The notes under the pieces: model-generated | The model's input: the letters and a program-made list of their open reading frames with translations, nothing else | Databases searched by the model: none | Told to the model about the DNA's origin: nothing | Source of the DNA: Nitrospira japonica | GTDB taxonomy: Bacteria > Nitrospirota > Thermodesulfovibrionia > Thermodesulfovibrionales > DYHX01 | Length of the DNA stretch: 47,677 bases | Assembly (NCBI GenBank): GCA_020723925.1 | Contig: DYHX01000005.1 | Span: 1 to 47,677 of the forward strand | Reading direction: 5' to 3' | Shown: positions 1 through 8,691 of the stretch, piece after piece | Layout of the letters: the number at the start of each line of letters is the position of its first letter | Position numbering within the stretch: position 1 is the stretch's first letter | Made by a program: the position numbers and the translations under genes

Positions 1-20
1 TGAGACAGCCTTTCCTATAT

Positions 21-500
21 CTATTTTAAGGTGACAATTATTATCGCTGGATTTGGGTACTTCTTTATGAATGATCTTATAAAAATCACAGCAAGCCCCA
101 CTGTGAGGGCAGAATCTGCAACATTAAAGGCAGGCCAGTGAAACCTGCCTATGGAAAGGTCTATAAAATCTATAACATGGCCCAAAAAAAGCCTGTCTAT
201 TAGATTGCCTATTGCACCGCCGAGAACGAGGGAAAGTCCGAAATAGTCTTCCTTTCCTTTTATGAGAAGCAGGACTATGAGCAGTATTGCCACAAGAGAG
301 ATAACTATAAATACACTGTTTCCGAAACTCTTGAAGAGACCAAAAGCAGCCCCCTCATTCCTTACATTCACAAGGTGTAAGACAGAGAGTATCTTAATGG
401 ATTCGAATGGGTTTATGAAATTCTTTGCAAGATACTTTGTTGACTGGTCAAGAATCACTACTAGAGATACTAAAAAAGAGATATAAAATGCCCTTTTCAT
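21..500 (-). CDS. lspA: Lipoprotein signal peptidase (signal peptidase II)
   Basis: Inner-membrane aspartyl protease that removes the signal peptide from diacylglyceryl-modified prolipoproteins. The 159-residue product has four hydrophobic segments and the family motifs: DQSTKY near residue 18, NEGAAFG near 49, GNLIDR near 98-103 and FNVADS near 125-130. The aspartates in the last two (about D102 and D129) are the expected catalytic pair. Length is normal for the family. The ATG overlaps the ileS stop as ATGA, so the two are translationally coupled; ileS-lspA is a common bacterial pair. A client, the small lipoprotein at 21423-21656, is encoded in the same window. Confidence 0.96.
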   Translation of the reverse strand: MKRAFYISFLVSLVVILDQSTKYLAKNFINPFESIKILSVLHLVNVRNEGAAFGLFKSFGNSVFIVISLVAILLIVLLLIKGKEDYFGLSLVLGGAIGNLIDRLFLGHVIDFIDLSIGRFHWPAFNVADSALTVGLAVIFIRSFIKKYPNPAIIIVTLK

Positions 501-3349
501 TTAATACCATTATAACATCTCTGGCATAGTTCTGGGACATCTCTGAACGTCCCGACAGTGGGGCTCCAGTTCCAGCACCTCTCGCATTTTCTGCCTTCTG
601 CCCTTTCAACAATCACAGACATGCCTTTGATCTCTTCACTCTCATAAGCGCCGTCCAACTTGACAAATCCCCCCATTCCCCCCTTTACTAAAGGGGGGTG
701 AAGGGGGATTATCTCAGCACTGGATACAATAAATAAGGTTGGAAGAAATCCCTTATATTCACTCAGGAGATTAAATTCATTCTCAGGCAGATATAAGATA
801 ACCTTTGCCTCGAGGGAATTGCCTATGAACTTATCCCTCCTTTTGATCTCAAGCGCCTTATTGACTTCGTTTCTTATGACTATCATCCTTGCCCATTTTT
901 CTTCGAGCGCTGGATTTAAGAATTTTTCGTCGGCATTTGGAAATGCTGAAAGAAATACACTCTCTTCTGCTCCTTGCCCCTTGCTCCCTGACCCTTGACC
1001 CTTCGGTATATAACTCCATATTTCTTCTGCTGTGAATGAGAGAACGGGGGCAATGAGTCTTGTCATGGTCGAGAGTATATGGTATAGGACCCACTGTGCA
1101 GCGCGTCTATCCTTTGAGTCTGCCCTAAATGTATATAGCCTGTCCTTGAGGATGTCAAGGTAAAATGAGCTCATGTCAACAACGCAGAAATTGTGCAGTG
1201 CGTGAAAGACCTCATGAAAATCATACTTTTCGTATGCAGATGTAACCTTTTTCGTAAGTCCCTGCAGCCTGGACACGGCCCATCTGTCTATCTCAAGAAG
1301 ATTATTGCTGTAGTCCTTACCATCATAGTCATATATATTGCCAAGCAGGAACCTGCATGTGTTCCTTATCTTTCTGTATGCCTCTGTGAGCCTGTCTATT
1401 ATCTCCTTTGATATTCTTATGTCATCCCTGTAATCCTCAGCAGAGACCCACAACCTTAAAATCTCAGCCCCATTAGCCTTTATGACCTCTTGAGGCGACA
1501 CAACATTTCCGAGGGACTTTGACATCTTCTTGCCCTGGCCATCAACAACAAACCCATGTGTTAGAACTGTCCTGTAAGGAGCAGTGCACCTTGTGCCGAC
1601 AGATACAAGCAATGAACTCTGGAACCAGCCTCTGTGCTGGTCACTTCCTTCGAGATACATGTCTGCAGGCCATGAAAGCCTCTGGTCACTCTCCATTACA
1701 GCGGCGTGGCTCACACCAGAGTCAAACCATACATCAAGGATGTCCATCTCTTTTGAGAAAGAACTGCTGCCGCACTTTGTACATTTGCATCCTTCAGGCA
1801 GAAGCTCTTCTATCTTTTTGATGAACCATATATCTGCTCCATGGGTCTCAACAAGTCTCACAATTCCATCAAGGACATCATATTCTTCAACAAACTCTCC
1901 ACAGCCATTGCATTTAAGAAGCGTTATGGGAACCCCCCATGCCCTCTGCCTTGATATGCACCAGTCTGGCCTGTTCGAGACCATCCCATATATCCTTTCC
2001 TTTCCCCATCTCGGAACCCATGTGACTTTTTCTATCTCATCAAGGCACCTCTTTCTCAGGTCGTTCTTTTCCATGGATATAAACCACTGCTCAGTTGCAC
2101 GGAATATCACAGGCTTTTTGCACCTCCAGCAGTGGGGATAGGAATGTGTAACCCTTTCTTCTTTTATAAGGGCATTCTTATTTTTGAGCATCTCTATGAT
2201 TGTCGTATTTGCCTTAAAGACAAACTGCCCCTGTATGGGCAGGGCTTGCTCTGCCCCAACGAATTTGAAGCGCCCCCTGTCATCAACAGGTGCATATATA
2301 TCAAGGCCATATTTCAATCCAGCCTCATAGTCGTCCTCTCCATGTCCAGGCGCGATATGGACAATACCTGAGCCCTCACCCACAGTCACAAAGTCTCCGA
2401 GGATTACTCTCGATTCCCTGTCAATGAACGGATGTTTTGCGCTCATGCCCTCAAGACTTTTACCTTTAACAGTTTCGAGGACTCTACCATCGAGGGAGAG
2501 CTTCTCCCTCAATGAATATAGAAGCCCCTCTGCAACTATATATATCTCGTCGTCTTTCTCTACTGCTACATATTCGAGTTCTGGATGCACTGCGAGGGCA
2601 AGATTTGCAGGCAAAGTCCATGGAGTAGTCGTCCATATCACGATGAAAACCTTTTTGTCTGCTATGCCCGGTAATCTATCTTTTAACTCCGAACTCCGAA
2701 CTCCGAACTTTACATATATAGAGGGTGACTCCTTATCAACATATTCAACCTCTGCCTCTGCAAGGGCAGTAACACATGAAGGGCACCAGTGGACAGGCTT
2801 CTTGCCTTTATACACATAGCCTCTTTTTACAAACTCTGTAAACTCCTTTACTATTGAGCCTTCATAGGCATAGGACATTGTAAGATAAGGAGATAGCCAA
2901 TCGCCGAAGACACCGAGCCTTTTAAATTCGTCTCTCTGTATATCAACGAACTTCGATGCATACTCCCGGCAGAGCTTCCTCTTTTCAAGGATGTCAACGC
3001 CCTCTTTTTTTTCACCAAGGTTCTTATCGACCTGAAGCTCTATAGGGAGTCCATGGCAGTCCCACCCCGGCACGTATGGCGCATAATAACCCTTCATGGA
3101 TTTGTATTTCACAATTATGTCCTTCAGTATCTTGTTGAGTGCGTGTCCTATATGAATATGGCCGTTGGCATAAGGCGGCCCGTCATGAAGTATATAATGT
3201 TTGTTATTTTTGTTCTTCTCCTGAATCCTCTCGTATGTCTTCTTCTCTTCCCAGAACCTGAGCATCTCAGGTTCCCTATGGGTAAGGTTCGCCTTCATGG
3301 GGAAGTCTGTCTGTGGAAGGTTAAGAGTATCCTTGTAGTCATTTGACAT
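497..3349 (-). CDS. ileS: Isoleucyl-tRNA synthetase
   Basis: Charges tRNA-Ile in the cytosol. About 950 residues, normal for the bacterial class I enzyme. The HIGH motif reads HIHIGH near residue 65 and the KMSKS motif reads KKMSKS. The CP1 editing region with WTTTPWTLPAN is present. A C-terminal zinc site is seen as CERCW followed by CQRC. I chose the ATG at 3349; a TTG two codons upstream (3355) is possible, and neither has a strong ribosome binding site. Three stretches look like dispersed repeats translated in frame (about 655-716, 967-1013, 2685-2711). They add residues such as PLHPPLVKGGMGGF just before the zinc domain and a GQGSGSKGQGAEE linker. The frame stays open, so the gene is probably functional. 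Confidence 0.97.
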   Translation of the reverse strand: MSNDYKDTLNLPQTDFPMKANLTHREPEMLRFWEEKKTYERIQEKNKNNKHYILHDGPPYANGHIHIGHALNKILKDIIVKYKSMKGYYAPYVPGWDCHGLPIELQVDKNLGEKKEGVDILEKRKLCREYASKFVDIQRDEFKRLGVFGDWLSPYLTMSYAYEGSIVKEFTEFVKRGYVYKGKKPVHWCPSCVTALAEAEVEYVDKESPSIYVKFGVRSSELKDRLPGIADKKVFIVIWTTTPWTLPANLALAVHPELEYVAVEKDDEIYIVAEGLLYSLREKLSLDGRVLETVKGKSLEGMSAKHPFIDRESRVILGDFVTVGEGSGIVHIAPGHGEDDYEAGLKYGLDIYAPVDDRGRFKFVGAEQALPIQGQFVFKANTTIIEMLKNKNALIKEERVTHSYPHCWRCKKPVIFRATEQWFISMEKNDLRKRCLDEIEKVTWVPRWGKERIYGMVSNRPDWCISRQRAWGVPITLLKCNGCGEFVEEYDVLDGIVRLVETHGADIWFIKKIEELLPEGCKCTKCGSSSFSKEMDILDVWFDSGVSHAAVMESDQRLSWPADMYLEGSDQHRGWFQSSLLVSVGTRCTAPYRTVLTHGFVVDGQGKKMSKSLGNVVSPQEVIKANGAEILRLWVSAEDYRDDIRISKEIIDRLTEAYRKIRNTCRFLLGNIYDYDGKDYSNNLLEIDRWAVSRLQGLTKKVTSAYEKYDFHEVFHALHNFCVVDMSSFYLDILKDRLYTFRADSKDRRAAQWVLYHILSTMTRLIAPVLSFTAEEIWSYIPKGQGSGSKGQGAEESVFLSAFPNADEKFLNPALEEKWARMIVIRNEVNKALEIKRRDKFIGNSLEAKVILYLPENEFNLLSEYKGFLPTLFIVSSAEIIPLHPPLVKGGMGGFVKLDGAYESEEIKGMSVIVERAEGRKCERCWNWSPTVGTFRDVPELCQRCYNGIK
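666..710. repeat. C/G-rich palindromic repeat inside ileS
   Basis: Two 20-bp arms (666-685 and 691-710) are near-perfect inverted copies: runs of C flanked by AAT on one side, runs of G ending in GGATT on the other, around a short TACT-type loop. It resembles the C-rich extragenic palindromes seen in many environmental genomes, but here it is translated, giving a Pro/Gly-rich insertion between the end of the anticodon-binding domain and the zinc motif of IleS. Confidence 0.75.
967..1013. repeat. Degenerate CCCTTG-type repeat inside ileS
   Basis: Repeated CTTGCCCCTTGCTCCC and TGACCCTTGACCCTT units form a low-complexity direct repeat. In the minus-strand frame it encodes a Gly/Ser/Gln/Lys linker. 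Such arrays are normally intergenic. Confidence 0.55.
2685..2711. repeat. Tandem 7-mer repeat (AACTCCG)x3 inside ileS
   Basis: Three consecutive copies of AACTCCG followed by AACTT, translated in frame as part of GVRSSELK just before the editing-domain WTTTPWT region. The same unit flanks the REP-like sequence at 46919-46998. Confidence 0.7.
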
Positions 3350-3387
3350 AACCAAAAAGTTACCACTATGAAGGCTTGAAAGTCAAG

Positions 3388-3418
3388 GTTCGAGTGAACT
3401 TATGTTCGAGTAAACTTA
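3388..3418. repeat. 16-bp tandem repeat between ileS and the EF-G gene
   Basis: GTTCGAGTGAACTTA (3388-3402) is followed by GTTCGAGTAAACTTA (3404-3418), one mismatch, period 16. It lies in the 83-bp gap upstream of ileS and might affect ileS expression; no clear promoter is visible there. Confidence 0.6.
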
Positions 3419-3432
3419 AATAAATATCTGCC

Positions 3433-5535
3433 TCACCTCTCCTCTGTCTTCTCGTTTTTCTGTGCCTCACGTTCTGCTATGATCTTCTGCGTAAGGTGCC
3501 CAGGGACCTCCTCATAGTGAGAAAACTCCATGGAATAAAGCCCCCTTCCTGAAGTAAGGCTCTGGAGCTGGTTCGCGTATTTGAGCATCTCTGCCATTGG
3601 TACAAGGGCCATAATCTTCTGGTTTCCACCTGCCTGCGGTTCAACTCCCTGGATCTTCCCCCTCTTTGAATTTAAATCTCCAATTACAGCGCCGAGGGTT
3701 TCATCAGGGGTTGTTACCTCAACCTTCATTACGGGTTCAAGCAGCACAGGCCTTGCATCCTGAACAGCCTTCTTTATAGCCATTGAGCCTGCAATCTTAA
3801 ACGCCATTTCTGATGAGTCAACAGAATGGTATGAGCCATCAAAGAGCGTAACTTTCAGGTCAACGAGCGGATAACCTGCAATAACACCCTCATGCATCGC
3901 CTCGACAATACCTTTCTCAACCGCTGGAATGTATTGTCTTGGTATTACTCCTCCAACAATCTTATCAACGAACTCAAACCCGGCACCCCTCGGAAGTGGC
4001 TCTATCTCAATCCAGCAGTCGCCATACTGCCCGCGTCCTCCAGACTGCTTCTTGTATTTGCCCTGGGTCTTTGCTGATGCCTTTATAGTCTCTCTGTAGG
4101 GAATCTTCGGAGTCTTCATCAGGACCTCGACTCCAAACTTCCTTTTTAATCTCTCAAGGGCTACCTCGAGATGGACCTGCCCCATGCCTGACAGAATCAT
4201 CTCCTTTGTCTCATCATCCCTGTGGAACCTCAGGGTTGGATCCTCCTCAAGAATTCTATGAAGCCCAGCGCTCACCTTCTCTTCATCGCCCTTGCTCTTT
4301 GGGGCTATGGCATAGGAGATAATCGGTTCTGCAAATTTCACCTTCTCGAACACTATTGGATGGGTCTCATCAGAAAGGGTGTCTCCTGTGTTTGTATCCT
4401 TGAGTTTTGCAACAACGCCTATCTCACCGGGGCATACAACCTGCGCAGGAACCTGTTTTTTGCCAAGCAGGTAGAAGACCTGGCCTATCCTCTCCCTTGT
4501 GCCAGTTGTTGCATTAAGCACATTTGAATCTGCCTTGAGTGTGCCTGAATAGACCCTGAACATCGAGAGCTTTCCTGCATACGGGTCTGCAATGGTCTTG
4601 AATACATAGGCAGAGAGGGGTTCTTTCTCATCTGGCTTCCTTTCTACCTCTTTCCCCTCTTTTAGGTCCTTACCCCTGATCGGTGATATCCTTGCCATAT
4701 CTGCCGGGGATGGAAGACAGAGTATAAGCGTATCAAATAGTTGCGGTATCCCGATATTTTTTGTGGCTGAACCGCATACAACAGGGATAAACCTTCTCGT
4801 CAATGACCCTTCCCTTATGCCTTTTATAATTTCATCCTGGGTCAGTTCTCCGCCCTCAAGGTATTTCTCAAGGAGGGTATCCTCTGACTCTGCAATCTTC
4901 TCGACAAGCTTCTTCCTGTATTCCTCTGCATCTAAAAGCATATCTGCAGGGATATCAGATTCCAGAGCCTTCCCATTATTGAACTTATAAGCCTTCATCT
5001 TTATAAGGTCGATAATGCCTGAAAAACTGTCTCCTGCACCTATTGGTATCTGCAGCGGTATTGCCTCTGTCTCAAAGGACTTTTCCAATTCCCCAACTGC
5101 CCTTGAGAAGTTTGCTGTGTCCTTGTCCATCTTGTTTATAAAAACAATCCTCGGGATCTCGTATTCACATGCATATTTCCATATCTTCTCTGTCTCTGCC
5201 TTGACACCTGATATTGCGCTGACTATGACAATGGCACCATCAACAGCCTTGAGACATCCCCTTGCATCCTCTATGAAATTTATAAAACCCGGGGTATCTA
5301 TAAGATTTATCCTGTGGTTATTCCAGTTGCAAAAACATAGAGCTGATGTGGCGGTTATCTTTCTTGCTATCTCTTCTGGCTCGTAGTCTGTTGTTGTATT
5401 CCCACCCTCAACAGTGCCGAGCCTGTCTATAGAACCAGAGTCAAATAACATCGCCTCCACAATGGAAGTCTTTCCTGCACCCCCATGTGCGATAACAGCA
5501 ACATTACGGATTTTGTTGACATCGAAGTTTGCCAT
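3433..5535 (-). CDS. fusA: Elongation factor G-like GTPase (non-canonical EF-G)
   Basis: Translational GTPase of the EF-G family, 700 residues, with the G domain, domain II and C-terminal domains III-V (QYGDCWIEIEP and the GVIPRQYIPAVEKG region). The P-loop is AHGGAGKTS (16-24) instead of the usual AHIDAGKTT. The switch II motif is DTPGFINF (80-87) instead of DTPGHVDF, so the normally catalytic His is Phe. NKMD is present near residue 135. These substitutions place it with the EF-G2/EF-G-like branch rather than the canonical str-operon EF-G. No rpsL, rpsG or tuf is next to it. Role could be translocation, ribosome recycling or a stress-specific function; the canonical EF-G would have to be encoded elsewhere. 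A G-rich stretch lies just before the ATG. Confidence 0.9.
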   Translation of the reverse strand: MANFDVNKIRNVAVIAHGGAGKTSIVEAMLFDSGSIDRLGTVEGGNTTTDYEPEEIARKITATSALCFCNWNNHRINLIDTPGFINFIEDARGCLKAVDGAIVIVSAISGVKAETEKIWKYACEYEIPRIVFINKMDKDTANFSRAVGELEKSFETEAIPLQIPIGAGDSFSGIIDLIKMKAYKFNNGKALESDIPADMLLDAEEYRKKLVEKIAESEDTLLEKYLEGGELTQDEIIKGIREGSLTRRFIPVVCGSATKNIGIPQLFDTLILCLPSPADMARISPIRGKDLKEGKEVERKPDEKEPLSAYVFKTIADPYAGKLSMFRVYSGTLKADSNVLNATTGTRERIGQVFYLLGKKQVPAQVVCPGEIGVVAKLKDTNTGDTLSDETHPIVFEKVKFAEPIISYAIAPKSKGDEEKVSAGLHRILEEDPTLRFHRDDETKEMILSGMGQVHLEVALERLKRKFGVEVLMKTPKIPYRETIKASAKTQGKYKKQSGGRGQYGDCWIEIEPLPRGAGFEFVDKIVGGVIPRQYIPAVEKGIVEAMHEGVIAGYPLVDLKVTLFDGSYHSVDSSEMAFKIAGSMAIKKAVQDARPVLLEPVMKVEVTTPDETLGAVIGDLNSKRGKIQGVEPQAGGNQKIMALVPMAEMLKYANQLQSLTSGRGLYSMEFSHYEEVPGHLTQKIIAEREAQKNEKTEER

Positions 5536-5562
5536 AGGCCCCCCTATCTATTTAGTTGCAAT

Positions 5563-5668
5563 TGACGAGTTACGAGTTGAGAGTTAAGAAAAACTCACAT
5601 AACTCCGTAACTCTTGATGTCGCCAGGTGACGCGTTACGCATTACGTAACTTGTTACTCGTTACTGAT
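5563..5668. repeat. Imperfect inverted GAGTTACG/CGTTACTG repeat region
   Basis: The gap between the EF-G gene and the RseC-like gene is filled by related short units: GACGAGTTACGAGTTGAGAG on the left and GTTACGCATTACG with TTGTTACTCGTTACTG on the right, in inverted orientation. The stop codon and the last residues (SNE) of the RseC-like protein lie inside it. Confidence 0.6.
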
Positions 5669-6085
5669 TATCTCTTCAATAACAGGCATGGATTCAGTCT
5701 TCTTCGCTGCCCTGCCACTCCAGATTTTGATGCCGATAAAGGCAAGTATTAGTGCGCCAAAACCGAATATTGCTGAGACTATATCAGGGTCCATATCTTT
5801 AAATTGATGGCTGAATATCTCTTTACCGAGTATTGCGCCTATTATCAGGGCAAGGGCAGGAACACCATAGACAATGAAAGAACCCTTAAGGTAGGTGTAC
5901 GGTTTCATAACAACCCTGACCTTCTGCCCAACATGGGCCTTTATGGGGTTCAGGGCATCTATCTCTGCGCCGCCTTCCGTGACCTTACATACCCCCGCTG
6001 CACACTGGTCACATACGCTCTTCCTTTCCACTATGACCTTAGCAGTGAAACCCTCAACGCTCTTTACTATGCCAATCTCATCCAT
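5654..6085 (-). CDS. RseC/SoxR-reducing-type membrane protein
   Basis: 143-residue protein of the RseC (COG3086) type. An N-terminal soluble domain carries a cysteine cluster, SVCDQCAAGVC (C25, C28, C33). Two transmembrane helices follow (about 68-87 and 103-122), then a short charged tail. In Gammaproteobacteria RseC works with the Rsx/Rnf electron-transfer complex or modulates RseA; no rnf or rse genes are visible here, so the role is open. It lies 9 bp downstream of cimA and probably shares its transcript. Its last residues and stop codon come from a dispersed repeat, so the original C-terminus may differ. Confidence 0.75.
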   Translation of the reverse strand: MDEIGIVKSVEGFTAKVIVERKSVCDQCAAGVCKVTEGGAEIDALNPIKAHVGQKVRVVMKPYTYLKGSFIVYGVPALALIIGAILGKEIFSHQFKDMDPDIVSAIFGFGALILAFIGIKIWSGRAAKKTESMPVIEEIISNE

Positions 6086-6094
6086 TGCAGTCTC

Positions 6095-7663
6095 TTATCC
6101 TTCTTCCTTCAGAAGTTTGTATTCGATGCTGTCAACAAGTGCCTGCCATGATGCCTCGATGATATTCTCTGAGACTCCAACAGTCCCCCATTTTCTCTCT
6201 TCATCTCCAGACTCAACAAGCACCCGGACTTTCGCAGCCGTGCCCTTCCCTGCTGCGAGGACGCGGACTTTGTAGTCATGGAGTTTCACATCCTTTAGCG
6301 CTGGATAGAACTTATCGAGGGCCTTTCTCAGCGCGTTGTCAAGTGCATTCACAGGACCATTGCCAGTGGCAGCAGTATGCTCAATACGGCCTCCAACCCT
6401 CACCATTATGGTTGCCTCACTAAGAGGTTCCTCCCCTTCCTTCCTCTTTTCAACAATAACCCTGAAGCCTATCAGATCAAAGAACCTCTTGTGAAGGCCA
6501 AGGGCCTTTTTCATCAGCAACTCAAATGATGCCTCAGCTCCCTCGAACTGGAAACCCTGGTTTTCAAGTTCCTTTAAGGTGGTAACTATATCCTGAAGTT
6601 GAGGAGAGTCAGGGTCGAGGTGTATACCAAATTCCTCTGCCTTTCTTAGAATATTGCTCTTTCCTGCAAGGTCTGATATGAGGACCCTCTGGGAGTTTCC
6701 AACAAACTCTGGCCTTATATGTTCGTATGTCTCTGGTTTTTTTCTTATTGCGCTCACATGCATACCACCCTTGTGCGCAAAAGCGCTGTCGCCCACAAAG
6801 GGCTGCCTCTTGAAATGTCTGAGATTCGCTATCTCATTCACAAACCTCGAGACATCCCTGAGCCTCCTGAGTTGCTCATCTGTAACACATCCCAATCCGA
6901 GCTTTATCTGAAGATTCGGGATCACAGAGCAGAGGTTTGCATTCCCGCACCTCTCCCCAAGGCCATTTATAGTTCCCTGCACATGGGATGCGCCGAGGTC
7001 TACAGCTATGATAGAATTTGCAACAGCGCACTCAGAGTCGTTATGAGCATGTATCCCGACTGGAGCGGTCACTTTGCTGAGAACCGCCCCTGTTATCTCT
7101 TTCACATCGGCAGGGAGTGTGCCTCCATTTGTGTCGCAAAGCACAAGGCAGTCTGCGCCAGCATCCTGTGCAGATAAAAGACATTGCATCGTAAACTCTG
7201 GATTGTCTCTGTATCCATCAAAGAAGTGCTCTGCATCAAAGAAGACCTTATCAACATGCTTTTTCAGATAAAAAATAGAGCTGTGTATCACATCGAGATT
7301 CTCCTTAAGGGGTATCCTTAATGCCTCTTTCACATGAAAGTCCCATGTCTTCCCGACAATAGTCACAACTCCTGTCTTTGAATCAAGGAGTGCCTTGATA
7401 TTCGTATCCTCATCGACCTTGTGTTTAGGCCTGTGTGTACTGCCAAAGGCAACAACCAGCGAGCTCTTAAGGCTGAGTTTTCTTACCTTCTTGAAGTAAT
7501 CTATATCTTTTGGATTGGAACCTGGATAGCCTCCCTCGATATAGCGAACCCCGAGCTCATCGAGTTTCTCTGTTATCCTGAGCTTATCCTCAACAGAAAA
7601 GGCAACATCCTCTGCCTGGGCACCATCTCTTAATGTAGTATCATATATCTCGATCTTACGCAT
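6095..7663 (-). CDS. cimA: (R)-citramalate synthase
   Basis: Condenses pyruvate and acetyl-CoA to citramalate, the first step of the threonine-independent isoleucine route. 522 residues, matching the long CimA (TIGR00977) form rather than 2-isopropylmalate synthase. The HMGL-like TIM barrel begins with [13 protein letters not shown] (7-19). The metal and substrate motifs [13 protein letters not shown] and [15 protein letters not shown] are present. The LeuA-type C-terminal regulatory domain spans roughly residues 390-515. The gene separates fabH from the rseC-like gene on the same strand, with about 47 bp upstream to the fabH stop. Confidence 0.93.
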   Translation of the reverse strand: MRKIEIYDTTLRDGAQAEDVAFSVEDKLRITEKLDELGVRYIEGGYPGSNPKDIDYFKKVRKLSLKSSLVVAFGSTHRPKHKVDEDTNIKALLDSKTGVVTIVGKTWDFHVKEALRIPLKENLDVIHSSIFYLKKHVDKVFFDAEHFFDGYRDNPEFTMQCLLSAQDAGADCLVLCDTNGGTLPADVKEITGAVLSKVTAPVGIHAHNDSECAVANSIIAVDLGASHVQGTINGLGERCGNANLCSVIPNLQIKLGLGCVTDEQLRRLRDVSRFVNEIANLRHFKRQPFVGDSAFAHKGGMHVSAIRKKPETYEHIRPEFVGNSQRVLISDLAGKSNILRKAEEFGIHLDPDSPQLQDIVTTLKELENQGFQFEGAEASFELLMKKALGLHKRFFDLIGFRVIVEKRKEGEEPLSEATIMVRVGGRIEHTAATGNGPVNALDNALRKALDKFYPALKDVKLHDYKVRVLAAGKGTAAKVRVLVESGDEERKWGTVGVSENIIEASWQALVDSIEYKLLKEEG

Positions 7664-7710
7664 ATCTGGTTTTTAATTTAACACATTTAGCTTAACAAAA
7701 AAAAACCTGA

Positions 7711-8691
7711 CTACCACTTTATCAATGCAGATGCCCATGTGAGACCTCCGCCGAATGCCTCAAGGAGGATATAATTCCCATCCCTGACCCTTCCGGTTTT
7801 GGCAGCCTCATCAAGGGCTATCGGGATGGATGCAGCAGAGGTGTTTCCATATCTGTCAAGGTTCACAATGACCCTATCCATTGGTAAGTCAAGCCTGTTT
7901 GCTGTTGCCTGTATTATTCTCAGATTTGCCTGATGGGGTATGAGAAGCGAAAGTTGTGATGGCTTTAATTTGTTCTCCTTCAGGGTATCAACAATAAGGT
8001 TCTCGAGCGTTCTCACTGCAACCTTGAATGTTTCATTACCCTTCATCTTGAGATAATGAAGCCTCTTTTTTATCGTATCTTTTGATACCGGGTTCCTTGA
8101 ACCGCCTCCAGGAAGGTTCAAGAGTTCCCACAAGCTGCCATCAGAATGTATCTTTGTTGATATTATTCCCCTGTCCTCTTCTGTTGGCTCAAGAATAGCT
8201 GCACCAGCACCATCCCCAAAGAGAACGCATGTTGACCTGTCCTCCCAATCCGTGAACTTGGAAAGTATCTCTGCGCCAACAACAAGGATTCTTTTATACG
8301 TGCCGCTCCTTATAAAGCTGTCAGCAACAGAAAGACCATAAATAAAACCAGAGCATGCAGCATTGATGTCAAAGGCAGCAGCCTTCCTTGCGCCGAGCTT
8401 GTCCTGAAGAAGGCACGCGGTTGACGGTACAGGCATGTCGCCTGTGACTGTTGCAACGATGATGAGGTCTATATCCTTCGATTTTAAATTAGCTCCCTTA
8501 AGTGCTGCCTTTGATGCCTCATATGCAAGGTCTGATGCAGCCTGCTTCTCATCAGCAATCCTCCGCTCCTTTATGCCTGTTCTCTCAGTAATCCATTCAT
8601 CCGATGTATCCACCATCTTTTCGAGGTCCTGGTTTCTGAGAATCCTCTCAGGTGCGTAAGAGCCTGTTGCAATAATTTTAGACCTTAACAA
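7711..8691 (-). CDS. fabH: 3-oxoacyl-ACP synthase III (KAS III)
   Basis: Starts fatty-acid elongation by condensing an acyl-CoA primer with malonyl-ACP. The catalytic triad is seen: Cys in NAACSGF (C113 with this start), His in PHQAN and Asn in GNTSAAS. I chose the TTG at 8691 because a good AGGAG lies 7 bp upstream, the overlap with plsX becomes short (14 bp), and the active Cys falls where it does in E. coli FabH (112). An ATG at 8709 is in frame but has no ribosome binding site. Part of the yceD-rpmF-plsX-fabH cluster. Confidence 0.95.
   Translation of the reverse strand: MLRSKIIATGSYAPERILRNQDLEKMVDTSDEWITERTGIKERRIADEKQAASDLAYEASKAALKGANLKSKDIDLIIVATVTGDMPVPSTACLLQDKLGARKAAAFDINAACSGFIYGLSVADSFIRSGTYKRILVVGAEILSKFTDWEDRSTCVLFGDGAGAAILEPTEEDRGIISTKIHSDGSLWELLNLPGGGSRNPVSKDTIKKRLHYLKMKGNETFKVAVRTLENLIVDTLKENKLKPSQLSLLIPHQANLRIIQATANRLDLPMDRVIVNLDRYGNTSAASIPIALDEAAKTGRVRDGNYILLEAFGGGLTWASALIKW

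Noticed and set aside
858-1094. 78-codon frame antisense or alternative to ileS
   Set aside because: Same-strand other-frame shadow of ileS without a ribosome binding site or recognisable sequence.
497-3349. ileS as a pseudogene because of repeat insertions
   Set aside because: The frame is open and all catalytic and zinc motifs are intact.
3386-3420. GGTTCGAGT looks like a tRNA T-loop
   Set aside because: No acceptor stem, anticodon arm or CCA context around it; it is part of a 16-bp tandem repeat.
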